NCBI GenBank assembly: GCA_036346375.1
Contig: CM070503.1
Location: forward strand, 4,588,001-4,652,000
DNA length: 64,000 bases
DNA from: Guadua angustifolia
Lineage: Eukaryota; Streptophyta; Magnoliopsida; Poales; Poaceae
Direction of reading: 5' to 3'
Shown: piece after piece, positions 12,271 to 23,400 of the stretch
How the letters are laid out: each line of letters begins with the position of its first letter
How positions within the stretch are numbered: the stretch's first letter is position 1
The notes under the pieces: model-generated
Seen by the model: the letters and a program-made list of their open reading frames with translations, nothing else
The model's database searches: none
Told to the model about the DNA's origin: nothing
Program-made: the position numbers and the translations under genes

Positions 12271-15200
12271 GGGCATGTTTGGTTGCTTGCATCTACCTTG
12301 TATGGCATGAGTGGGTGCAGATAATTGACAAATTCCTTTGTTTGGTTCATTTGTTTGTGAGAGAAATCTCGCCCAGCCGTGCAGCTTGCATGCGACATTC
12401 GGACCAAGAAACGCAGAATCCGGCTTCTCGCATCCAGTCCGTCGGTACCAGCAGCGTGGTTGGCCCGTCGGATGCAGACGCCCTCGACTGTCGATCGCCT
12501 CCTCCGCCGCCTCCTCGCTCGCCTCCGGCGCCTCCTCCGCCACCTCCCGATCGCCTCCCTCTGCTCGCCTCGGCCGCTCTCAAGCTCTCCGGCGACCACA
12601 GCGGTAAGCATTGCGAGTAACCTCCCTCCTCTCGCCTCCCTCCTGACACCTTTAGATCTGGATTCTTGATCTGATTTCTTGGTTAAGGTTTCTCTTTAGG
12701 ATTGGTTAGGGTTTGTCTTTAGGATTGGATTATTGGTTAGGGTTTGTGTTTAGAACACTGATCTGGCTGAGAACTCATCTTTTGGTTTTAGAAATTTTGG
12801 TAGAGTAAGTTTAGAAGCATGTCTAACATTTTTCTCAGATCAGTGTTTTGGCTCAAACCAAAACTGGGCAAAACCAAATTAGTGTTCTAGAACATTTTTC
12901 TCAGATTAGAACACTGATCTGGTTGTTCTAACACTTTTCTTCACATTTTATGTTCTTACATTTCTATATCTACAATGATTCTGATGTTAGTTTAGTTTAA
13001 TACGCATTACTGTCAGACACCCTGCTCACCTTCTACCTTTTTTTTCTTATTTTCTTGTCATGGTGAAGATCACTAGTCACTATTCTCAACAAAAGTGGTG
13101 TGGAGATGGCCATTTAGGTTTACAGAATTAGGGAAAGCTGCATACCTGTTGTAGAAGTTTTAGATTAATTTATTTCATTTGTGTTTGCATGAAATCAATT
13201 CATGTTTACTTGTTTTGTCTTGCTACATTCATTTATGAAATATTCCATAAATGTGAGGTGAAGATATCTATTTGGTACCTGTTGGATCTTGTCGGATTGC
13301 ATTCTGAATGGATATCTAGCAGTTGCATTCTGAGTTGGTGAATCCAGAGAGAGTTTCAACTTTAACTGCCACCTGGAATGAACAGAAACAAACTTAAATA
13401 TGACCATGCTTTCACTTTGACACATTTAAGTTTATAGAACTGGCAAAACAAAAGGAATATTTGATATATGCTCCTGGCACCTAGTCCCAACATCGAATTA
13501 AACTCCCTCTTTCACCCATTCACAGCTCACAGTTCTTCAACATCGAATATTTGATATATGGAAACCCCTCATGAGGTGGTAGTGGGACACCATTTTGACT
13601 TTGTAATATGAATGGCTGCACTGAGGTGGTATATGGAAACCCCTCATGTTGGATACTTGGGTTTTATCATGTTGGATGCTTGGCTAATATAACTGCTGCA
13701 ATGGTTTGCTTATGTGTTTGTGGTTTGCTTATGTGTTTACCTGCTAAATGGTTGTGGCGCTTGTATTTTCCTTTGTCTGTTTAGAACTTTAGACATCAGT
13801 TGGATTGAACCCTAAAAATAAGGTTGATGAGGTTCTGCCTACAAGTTATGCTGGATGTCATGTATAAACAAGAATATCTTCGTGTCAGGGTGGTTGATGA
13901 CCAGGTAACCACCTTGTATCTGTTTGCTTTTGATATGTTCTTCTACTGTATGTTATCATCTACTACTTTTGTTGTTCGAGAGTGCATGTGCATAAATACC
14001 AGAGCCGCTTTCACACTCTAATAGTGTACCTTTTCTTTTCCAGGTTATCCTAAAGAATCTACCAAAGAGTGTCATGAATTGCCAATTTGTTGGGTAGCTG
14101 TCTTCTGTTTCTAGATCTTATATAATTTACTGATTCTTCATGTTTAGAATAGCATTTTCAAGACTCTTCATGTTTAACATAGCATTTTTCATGACTCTTC
14201 ATGTTTTATTTCATAATATTCAGTGAGAAATAGTTTCATTTGGTGTAATGATTGCAGCCTTGATTGTTTCATTATTTTCACACCTCTAATTCAAACACTG
14301 AAAGCCATGGAGCATTGAGGTTTCGATTTATGCAGTAAAGCATTATTGACAAATCTGCTTGTGTAGTGTGAAATTCTGAACATCTCGAACTTGTGCAGGG
14401 GATAATGGAAGCCATGGTAATTATATGTCATGTTGTTTGCAGTCAAATCAGTGATTTCTTACATAGAATGCTAATTAGTAATTAAAGTTCAAAACAGAGC
14501 GCAAAAGTTCGACAATCAGCCTTTTGGTGTTCTTAACTTTGTCCTTGTAACAGGTTCGTGAGAAGGAACTTTGGCTTGAAGACTTGCTGTTGGAAGATCG
14601 CCTGGGTGATGAAAACAGAAGGTTCGGAAAAGCTTGTTTTTAGTTTTTTATATTTCCCATAGCATGATATCATAACCTTTGAAGGCGTTCTGCTGTATGT
14701 CTTACAAATTCAGATTACTGTATCTTTGATTGGTCATTACTCAGAAACTGACAATCATGGTTCTAGCCTGGAGGAGATCAACTCATTTTGGGCAAATCTA
14801 TTGGAGTCATCTATGAAAAATGATACTTCTGTTTGCGGTAGGATTTCTGACAAAGCTACAATATTCGATATTACTGTTGTAGAGCTTGTAATCCTGCCTT
14901 TTATGTAAAACAGGTGGATATTACTGTTGTAGAGCTTGTAATCCTGCCTTTTGTGTGCAAGCTGCTGCATTCTTGGAGTGTGGAAGTACTTGGATGATGA
15001 CAGTCCTTGTTTAGGGGATACTTCTATGAGCAATACAAGCATCTGACTGAATCACATATGTTCGGTGTCTTTGGTGACAAATGTGTTGCTGCAGATATTG
15101 TTCAAGCTGGTGTTTACCGTTTCATGGCTGGACCACATTCACCTGGATTAGTGAATTTTTATTTGACTTTGAATGGGAAAACACCGATCAGTCAAGTCTT

Positions 15201-15617
15201 GAGTTTTGAGTATTGTACTATGCCTGGCAGTTTATCGAAGAGTGAGTTGATGCTGTCAGAGGATGATATCGAACTAACTAGCAGAACGCATATACACGTC
15301 AGGTCTACTAATTCTTGATATGTTATCGAACTAACTAGCAGAACGCATATACACGTCAGGTCTACTAATTCTTGATAGCAGAACGCATCCTATCATCCCT
15401 CCGCTCCCCTCATGCATCCAACCAAACAAACTTCTCTTGCATCCTATCATTCCTCCGCCTCTCTCACGCATCCAACCAAACAATCGCTTCGAACTTATCG
15501 GGATCAAAGACATGCAGACAACCAAACAAACCATCTTGCGTCCCCCATCCTGTCTCCCACCATCCCGCATGTCTCGTACGGACCAGGCTAGAGACATGCA
15601 GGCAACCAAACACACCC
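12271..15617. mobile_element. PIF/Harbinger-like element with captured gene fragments
   Basis: The left end is GGGCATGTTTGGTTGC and the right end is GCAACCAAACACACCC, imperfect inverted repeats that extend through GCAT. TAA flanks both sides (12268-12270 and 15618-15620). A second copy of the host site exists at 15693-15730 without the element: CATCAGAGTAATTAA is followed directly by GTGAACAC, which supports a TAA duplication. The interior looks like a gene: a GC-rich leader (12430-12612) ending in a donor-like CAGCGGTAAGC, then small exon-like blocks with splice sites (13824-13901, 14044-14091, 14556-14620, 14714-14837, 15015-15318). No transposase was found. Tandem duplications of 50 bp (14867) and 57 bp (15271) lie near the right end. 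Confidence 0.75.
14714..15318 (+). pseudogene. Captured CAMTA fragment (IPT/TIG region)
   Basis: The block from acceptor 15013/15014 translates to a segment with EQYKHLTESHMFGVFGDK, then VQAGVYRFMAGPHSPGLVNF and KTPISQVLSFEY. This is the pattern of the IPT/TIG DNA-binding-fold domain of calmodulin-binding transcription activators (CAMTA), here about 85 residues. The upstream exon 14714-14837 (SSMKNDTSVCG) fits the CAMTA stretch just before TIG. The CG-1 domain, ankyrin repeats and IQ motifs are missing. Between the two blocks a 50-bp tandem duplication disrupts the structure, and the last exon runs into a 57-bp duplication. It lies wholly within the PIF-like element, so it is a transposon-captured fragment, not a functional CAMTA gene. 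The assignment is by eye. Confidence 0.65.
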
Positions 15618-16483
15618 TAAGTGAACACACATGAAATGGATATATATATATATATCGCAAAATACGTACATTGCGCGTTGCTGCACGCATGCAACTGCAT
15701 CAGAGTAATTAAGTGAACACGCATGAAATGGAGACAAGTTGGATGTAAATTGGACAACACATGCCAAGGCAGAACGAAAGAATGTTCCTCCGTTACGTGG
15801 TACGCCTGCCCAATTAAATTTGCGATAAAAGTCGGTACGGTCTGGTGCAACTGACACCCAGCAGCCTGACCAATTACAATGGTTGATCAAATTGCGAGAT
15901 GTTTGAGACTTAATGAAAAGTCATGCATGAAAACATAGGGTACGTAGTAGAATTAACTATTGCCAATTAGTGGGCATAATGTATTAATGTATGATGGCTT
16001 GTATGCTCTAAAAGAACAATCTCGACAATCTCTTTCTCGTAACATTCTTCCTATAGTATTAAAGTTTCTACTTGATCGTGCTCCCATATTTATTTTTGAA
16101 TAAGTTCAATAGAAGACTCTGATCCGGTCATCGAAAAAATAGAGTTAAGGTAAATATTGAGCAAAAATGGGAGAGTTTGCCATCTTTTTAGTGCCGGTCA
16201 GAGTTGAAAAGGTCTACCATAAGCAGATATGTCATGATGTATAAAGAGCTCGAAGATGTGCTCTCAAATTTATTTTTCCCGGTCATAAAAAAAAGGTTAG
16301 GGTAAATTCTCGATCAGAATTTGGAGATCTTCGCAAGCTTTTCGGTGTCGGTCAGAAGTTGGAAGAGGCTACCAAAAGCAGAGCGCATGTTGTGCCATGA
16401 GTCCATGACGCTTATAGCCTGAAGAGTGAATATTGGGGCGTGCGTGTGATCAGTCATCAGTCACGATCATCAATCTAATCATT
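15618..16483. other. Intergenic with duplicated insertion site
   Basis: 15618-15740 contains a near-duplicate of the site into which the PIF-like element inserted: CATGCAACTGCATCAGAGTAATTAA occurs at both 12247 and 15691, and GTGAACAC(A/G)CATGAAATGG at both 15621 and 15716. There is also a short TA microsatellite at 15640-15655. The remainder holds no recognised gene. Confidence 0.5.
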
Positions 16484-16730
16484 AGAAAAGTTTCGAAAAA
16501 TTCTGAAAAAATCATGGATGTACATCTCATCTTACCCCACTACATATAAAATTTCATGATCAAATTCGTCCTATGCTAGAAGTTACAAAAAGACAAATTT
16601 CTCAAATTTCTCAAATTTGTCTTTTTGTAACTTCTAGCATAAAGGACGAATTTGATCATGAAATTTTATATGTAGATGGTAAGATGAGATGTACATCCAT
16701 GATTTTTTCAGAATTTTTCGAAACTTTTCT
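16484..16730. repeat. Long near-perfect palindrome (foldback MITE)
   Basis: Left arm 16484-16600 (starting AGAAAAGTTTCGAAAAATTC) is repeated in reverse complement at 16613-16730 (ending GAATTTTTCGAAACTTTTCT), with a spacer of about 12 bases centred near 16606. The arms differ only by a few mismatches and single-base indels, around 16535-16545 and 16570-16575 and their partners. A transcript would form a stem of about 117 bp. The minus-strand and plus-strand reading frames through the arms are products of this symmetry, not genes. Confidence 0.9.
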
Positions 16731-18900
16731 TAAATTGACGCGCATGATCAGACGGAGACTGATCGCACCACAACTGTTGCTGGTGCGTGGTGATCTAACA
16801 ATTCCAAACTGGCTTTGGTTAGGACCGAAGTGGCCCCGTGGTTCACAACTGGGCCCAGGCGGCTTTCTCGCCACGCGGGTGGAGCCCAGTTAAACGAAAG
16901 AGCCGAACGAGGACGTCCTCATCGCTGTCGCCGTCCTCCACGCCGTTCCCGATCTTATGCGCCGTTTCGTGCTCGTGCGCATGCCTGCAGCCTTGCACGG
17001 TTCAGTGGTCCTTCCGGATAACTCCTGCTAAAAAGAAAACGTAAATTATCTATTAAATAGAAGGTTTTAGATAGCTTTTTCTCTAATCAGAAATTAATTT
17101 ATACATAAAATTAAAAGCTGTCACTTATCCAATTTTACAGATTCTGACTCAGATTCTACAGGTTCCGTCTTCCCACGAGTCACCGCAGATATGAGGCCCC
17201 TTCGCCACTCTTATCCGTTCGTCTGTCGTCGACGTCGATCAATAATCTACAGAGCAATAGATTCTCTAGCCAGTAGATTTTTCAGTTAGCCGCTTTTTCA
17301 AACAACTGACTACAATCTAGAATCTGCATAATAAAAATTGTCTCAAAAAAGTCATAGACGCACAGGTGTAGCACAAGAGAGAATACTAGCATGGTAATAC
17401 TAGGTTCAATTTCTTCTCACTAGAGGAAATCCAGCTGCAAAGGTGATGTAGCACAGTAGCAGCTATGTAATTTGCTTTCTTCCTTACCTCGCCTTCAGAA
17501 ACAGGACAATGGCTTGCACGCTTGATTTCTAACCTGTCAGGGAGCAGGATTTATGGCATCGTCATTGTCTCTAGGTGCGTATTTCAATCAAGGAAGTCGA
17601 GAGCTCAGAATCGTGTATCACTTGGACCTGTAGCTTGACCAGTGGTCTCGCTTGGCGAAATCGATGCGCGCAATCAATCTGGGCGTTGGATTTTATTATA
17701 TACTAGTAGTTCGCAAGAGCTGTACCGGTATTACTATGCGGATAGTTGTAGATTTTATTCAACTGCAAAAAAACGGCCGAACCACTTCATTGATGGTTAC
17801 TTTAAACAACATTGTAGCAGTACTTTGCTGAGGGTATATACAAGCTGTCTGTTAGACTGTGACATGCAGAGTTTTAGGTGATACGAAGGAGAGAGAAAAT
17901 TGCTGTATGTTATTTAACAGACGGTCTTATAGACAACTTTCTATTTTGTGTGTCATTGTATAGACGGTCTGTTAATTGGATAAGAGACCATTACAAATAA
18001 CTATATAGACGATCTATTGTATGAGCTATTTTTAGTACTTTCTATAGATAATATGTGGATGAATATATTATAGATAGTTATCGTCTATACCACTGTATAT
18101 GCTGTGTGCTAGCACCTTTGACACAGCTTAAAATAGAAGCCTACCTTGTACGAGCTGTCTCCCTACTCTTTCGTGCCGCATAGATGGAACCAGCAACCGT
18201 AGGATTCAAGGTTCCAATTTATGGTGCAGGCCCAGATTTATTAATGGTACATAACTAACTGTAGTACACTAGTACTAGCCAAGCCAGGTAGTCACTAGTC
18301 AGTAGTTTGTGTTTCCATCAGTCGTTTTCCTGCAGATAATTTTCTTCAGAACTGGACTGATGATGTTCGCTTCCTGCCGGTCTTGGCCGGAATAAGTTTT
18401 GGGACATGTCGCGCGATGGGCCTAATCAGCCGAAGTGATAGCATGATGACTCGCAATTAATTGAAGAGATCATAGTTTTTCAGAGCGACGATTATTGGTT
18501 AGAAGCAATTCTAGCGGCAACAAACACTTCATAAACTTCAACTCACGCTAGCTGCCTAGCTCTCGCCACTTACGTACGCATACGACTTTGAAAACTCTCA
18601 TATATTGTATTCAGAGGAAACAGTTGTATTACCGTCGCTACTAACCCCAATGTTGAATCACACAAGACTCGCAAAACATTTTCTTCTCAAGAAGAAAAAC
18701 AAACTTTTCAGACATGAAGATAGCAAGTAGACAAGTACCTTCTCAAGCATATCCACATCGTAGCTGTCCAAATTCCAAAACACACACAGTCTACTGCTAG
18801 GTAGGAACCAAGCAGAAAACGACTCGCATCAACATTATTAAATCTCAATCGACAAGAAAGAAAAAGTTGATCGCACAAGTTAAACTTGTTGGACTCTTCT
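16731..18900. other. Intergenic, nothing recognised
   Basis: No exon is recognised. Around 17910-18090 repeated AGACGGTCT / AGACGATCT / TAGACGG motifs suggest the edge of a DNA transposon, but no pair of termini could be matched. Confidence 0.3.
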
Positions 18901-19400
18901 TACTGGTACTTTTATCCCAAACAACTAAAAATTTATACAATTAATATCGCGAATGTTGTGATAAATCTCTTGCCTGTCTGCCTGCTGTCGTGTACCGTGT
19001 ACGTACAACGCTAATTTTTTCTTGGACAAAGTAAAAGAAAGGCTCCTTCCCTGCTGGCTCCGCCAACGCGGGCCAGAGCAGTCCACGCTTCGCGTGATGT
19101 GGCGGCAAGCGGCACCCGGCCACACACAAGTCCACACGGCTCGGGTCAACTCAGCAACGCCGCTTCCCTTCTTAGTTCTTACCGGGCCTCGCGTCATCCA
19201 CTCCCCGGTCCCACGTGCAGCGACCGATCGCGTGCCAGTTCCAGCAGTCTCCCACTCGCCCACGAAAAACTCGCTTTCGAAAATCTTCTGTCCAAACCCG
19301 AACCAAATCACGCCACTTAAATTTCCGCGATTCATAACGAATCGCGGATAGTTAATAATCGAACGGATCGAAGCGTTAAACCCACAAAAAAGGGGGAAAA
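18901..19400 (+). promoter_or_regulatory. Probable promoter region of the DENN gene
   Basis: The composition shifts to GC-rich, CpG-containing sequence about 500 bp upstream of the first exon, as is common at grass housekeeping promoters. No convincing TATA box is visible close to the presumed start, so transcription may begin at several points. A 196-codon minus-strand frame crosses the region but has no domain and is treated as chance. Confidence 0.4.
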
Positions 19401-19570
19401 AGGACTGTAGTAGTAGAGGGCCTAGAGGCGAGGAGAGGAGAGAGAGAGAGAGAGGAGCAAGCGAGAGGCCATCCCATTCGCGTACTAGTTCGGGTCCATT
19501 TGGGCGGCGGCGCACACAGCAGGAAGAGATCAGCGCGGCGCCCCCCCCGCCACCGCCGCCGCCGCTGCAG
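19401..19570 (+). other. Non-coding first exon (5' UTR) of the DENN gene
   Basis: A purine-rich leader with a GA microsatellite (19434-19460) and a C-rich/CCGCCG run (19538-19566) ends at CTGCAG followed by the splice donor GTGAGC at 19571. The following 877-base intron ends at GTAGCAG before 20448, where the exon carrying the start codon begins. The upstream boundary is inferred from composition only. Confidence 0.5.
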
Positions 19571-20456
19571 GTGAGCCGATTCGATGGCTTTCCCCCATTT
19601 TTTGCTGTGTTTTTAGCGATTTTTTTGGTGTTTAGTCGATCGGTGGAGGCTGTGCTTAGCTTTGCTCGGCACTCTACGGGCCTCTGTTGCTAATTTCTGA
19701 AAGCACTGGTGGTACGGATTGTGCGATTTCCCTATCCCTTTCGGACACTTTGCGATTATTTTTGTTTGTATGATGGATCTGTATTAGTCAAACAGTAATT
19801 TTGGTCGACTATTTCGGCGAGTTTTCGGTCAAACTCCGAGATCGAGTGGCTGGTTTGTGCTGATTTTGTCCGATTTTTTGTTATCAGAATGGTTCATGAG
19901 CATTCATCGACATTAGAGACGCTTCGTGCTACTTCCTTCCCTTCCAAGTGGAGATTAGAGAAATCAATAGTACCCGATTGTGTGGTTTTGTTTGATTTGA
20001 TGTTACTTTTTTTATAACTGTGCGCTCTTCACTGATTCTTCGGGAAAATTGTTATGTTTACCGAGTGGGGCGCTTTTAGTAATGTAAAGTACATACAGTT
20101 AGTTGTTTGGTGGCTTTCTGGTTGTATATTAGAGTGAGATACAAGTCTGTTTGTTTCCATAAAGGTGGATGCCACTAATTTGGGTGCTATTAGAAGTGAA
20201 AAACTCAAGGTTGTGTATATCATACATCATAGGTTTAGTTCAATTGAATTAGGTGATTCAGAGCTGAAAACATGATTTACTTGTTGTAGTAGATGCTATA
20301 ACTGGGTCATGATAATCTTAGAATGCACACTTTTGCTATCCTAAGTGCTTCAGTGATGTAGTTCTTACTTTCTGATGCTGTATGCCTGATATGTGCTTGC
20401 TCGGTACACTACTGAAATGACAATCTCCTTGCTTGCATGGGTAGCAGGCGTTTAGA

Positions 20457-23400
20457 ATGGTGGACAAGAATGATGGATCTGAAGGGCTCAAATTCAACAA
20501 GTCACACCTGATGCAAACAACAGAAGAGGTTGCAAGAGCATTTATCACTGCAGCTTCAGCTGCCACCATACAGTCTACACGGCCATCTGTGGTGTATTCA
20601 TCTAGAGAAGAGTGTGGCAGCCCGATGCAGAAGCTGCAGCAGCAATTTTCGAAAATCCTGAAGGGGCTTTCAAACTCACCTGAAGTGTCTGGACCTTACA
20701 ATCCAGAAATTCTCACGACACAAAAGCGGCAGTGGTCGAGGTTCCAGCTGAAGTCACTGGTATGTATCTCTCTGCCTATGTGGCATTTGTGTCTGTCTGT
20801 TGTGCTCTGCTTGGCGTAATATGTACTCTGCTAATTAACTAAGGCCTAATCAGAGCTTTAAGTTGTGAATGATCTATGTGATACCTGGCTTGTCTAACTT
20901 CTAGGAAGGAGTGCAACAGAGCTGAATTTCATTTTGATATCAGTTGTTTGATTGACTCAGAATATCCAAGCATGATTCTCGAACTTGCAGTTCATCCTAA
21001 GGATGCTATTTTCTTAATTCTCCTCTAGTACTGTCTATAACTCTATTTAGGGTGTAGCATAGTCACATAACATGATAACATTTGCTTTGATATCTATGTT
21101 CTAATGTCCTAAGCTTGCCTTTGGTTTTGGCGTCAATGTCAGCCATTTCCTTTTAATGTCCGTATTTTGAGTAACTTTGTTTTATCTAATATCTACAATC
21201 AAATAATGTCGCTTGTAAGGCCCAATGAGCAACCCTGCATTGTTTGCAATGTCCATCGAGTTTATATGTGTGGGACAATTGGAGTCCTTTCATTGAACAT
21301 TTTTAATTTGGCTCTTCACCTTGCACAGGAGCCAATCAGGCAGTGACTGATCAAATATTGTTAAATTACTAACGAAAATTTATTTTTGCTTGGGGTAAGA
21401 GGTTTACACCAGTTCTGACTTGTGAGAGCAATTTGGCCATTGGGATAATCTTCTTAGTCATCTTGCAAAGCAACTCATATTTTAGATATTCAAAAGCAAT
21501 TACCTTTGTTCTCTGGGAAACCCTCAAATACATTCACAATGATTCTGATTCGAGTGCAATCGATGAATTTAGGTATGCAATTTAAGCACTTGCTGATATT
21601 TTGATGACCACTCTGGGTTGAATAACCTAGCATTTTGAAACTGTAGGACTGACTGGAAAATTGTGGCAAATGCTCAAGAGTTTAGATGCATTCTGATTAA
21701 TCATAGATGATAACCGCGAATGAGCCATTCCCATTCCGTATACATGCATCATTAGAGCTGTTTCTCAAAAGTATTTTGAAGTGTATGCAGTTTTCTTCTA
21801 ACTTCTGTGCTTAACGTCCTTTTTATGCTATTATTAGTGAATGGCCTAGCACATACCTCTCAGAAGTTATTTTTTGGAACAGGGAAATAGGTGCATCAGA
21901 GAACGGTCACATCTCTTTGAGAGCATAGTGATTGTTGGACTTCCTCCCCGAGCAGATATCCATGAGCTAGAGAACATTGCACTAGGGAGAAATGATGAAG
22001 ATGGAAAAAAATCAAGAAATATATTTAGCAACCACCACCAAGTCCATGCCGTATCAAATTTAGAACCTCAGGTTATCACTTACCTCACCTATTGTTGCAT
22101 TTTCTTTACTCTGATGAGTAATACATTCAGGTAGGGACCTCCCCTACCGTTGTTTTGTCAAAAAAAAGGGAGGTCCTATTGCTGCCTTCGTTCATGCGCT
22201 CAAACTTTCTTTTCTTCTTTTCTATCTTTTTTTGGAAATATATTTTGCTGATTATTTTTGGTTTGTACTTAGGTCCTTTTTGCATACCCTCCGGAGAAGC
22301 CTCTTCCACTCAAGTACAAGGATATACTCTCTTTCTGCCTTCCTGGAGGTGTACAGGTCTGCCCGCATTTGAGCTACATACCATTTGTAGTTTCCATTCC
22401 TGTGCTTCTTGCATAGGTTATCTTTTGTTTTACTGAGCTGAAAAGCTGTTATGTCAGTTTGGTTCAGTTCATAATATTGCAATTTGCCAATTGGGGTAGA
22501 TTTCTGATTATAGATCCAATGAGATGACATAATAGCAGCCATGTACATAGCGGCGATCACAAGACACAATGAAGTAGGCAAATAATCAACTGATTTGGAT
22601 ACAAACATTGGTCAGTACGCATAACTAGGAACATAGATAAGTGAAATTCTTGTGAACACGAGGTTTTCCAATAGCTATTGACTGCAATGGATGGAATCAG
22701 GCCTTTAGACATCCTATTATGCTATGTAGTAATGAGGGAGCTGAGGATAATGTATTGCCAAGTAACTATGCAATCAGGACAGGTAGTACGGGAAATTTTG
22801 CCGATAACAACAATGAAACTAGAATTAGTCATTAAGTCATAACCGGCTTCTAGTGGATGTTATATCCCTTTATTTTTTAAGCCTCCAATCATCCATACAA
22901 TGTTGTTTTATCAGATACTTCTTGTTGGGCAATCAAACAATTTACCTATGTTTACATTTGTATTAGGTTCATGCTGTTGAACGGACTCCTTCATTCAGTG
23001 AGCTGAATGAAATTCTCCTAGGGCAGGTGACTGTTTCTCAGCTCCGCTTGTGTTTTATTTTTCCTTTTAATCAATAGATATCCATTTAGTTGACAAATTT
23101 ATCAATTACTCCTGAAACCATATTGCAACCATGCCTTCTAAAGATTTAGAGCTTCTGAGGGTGTTTGGCACAGCTCTAGCTCCACCAAAATGTGTGGAGT
23201 TGGTAGAAGCAGAGTATTCCTAGTTTCAGAAATTTATGGAGCTAAAACTGTGGGTACATTAAGAGTGTTTAGGTTGGTCATCTTGTTTATATTTTAGACT
23301 AAAAATATAAACTTAATTCACTTTATTTTAGCCTATAAGCTCCAGATTTGAAGTGGAGCTGGGATCTGGAACTCTGCCAAACAGGGCCTCTGTCACATTA

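Noticed and set aside
12196..12669. Several overlapping 90-115-codon frames on both strands
   Set aside because: GC-rich CTCCGCC-type leader sequence gives open frames in all directions; interpreted as captured 5' UTR.
18925..19515. 196-codon open frame on the minus strand
   Set aside because: It overlaps the GC-rich promoter and 5' UTR of the DENN gene, has no recognisable domain and is explained by composition.
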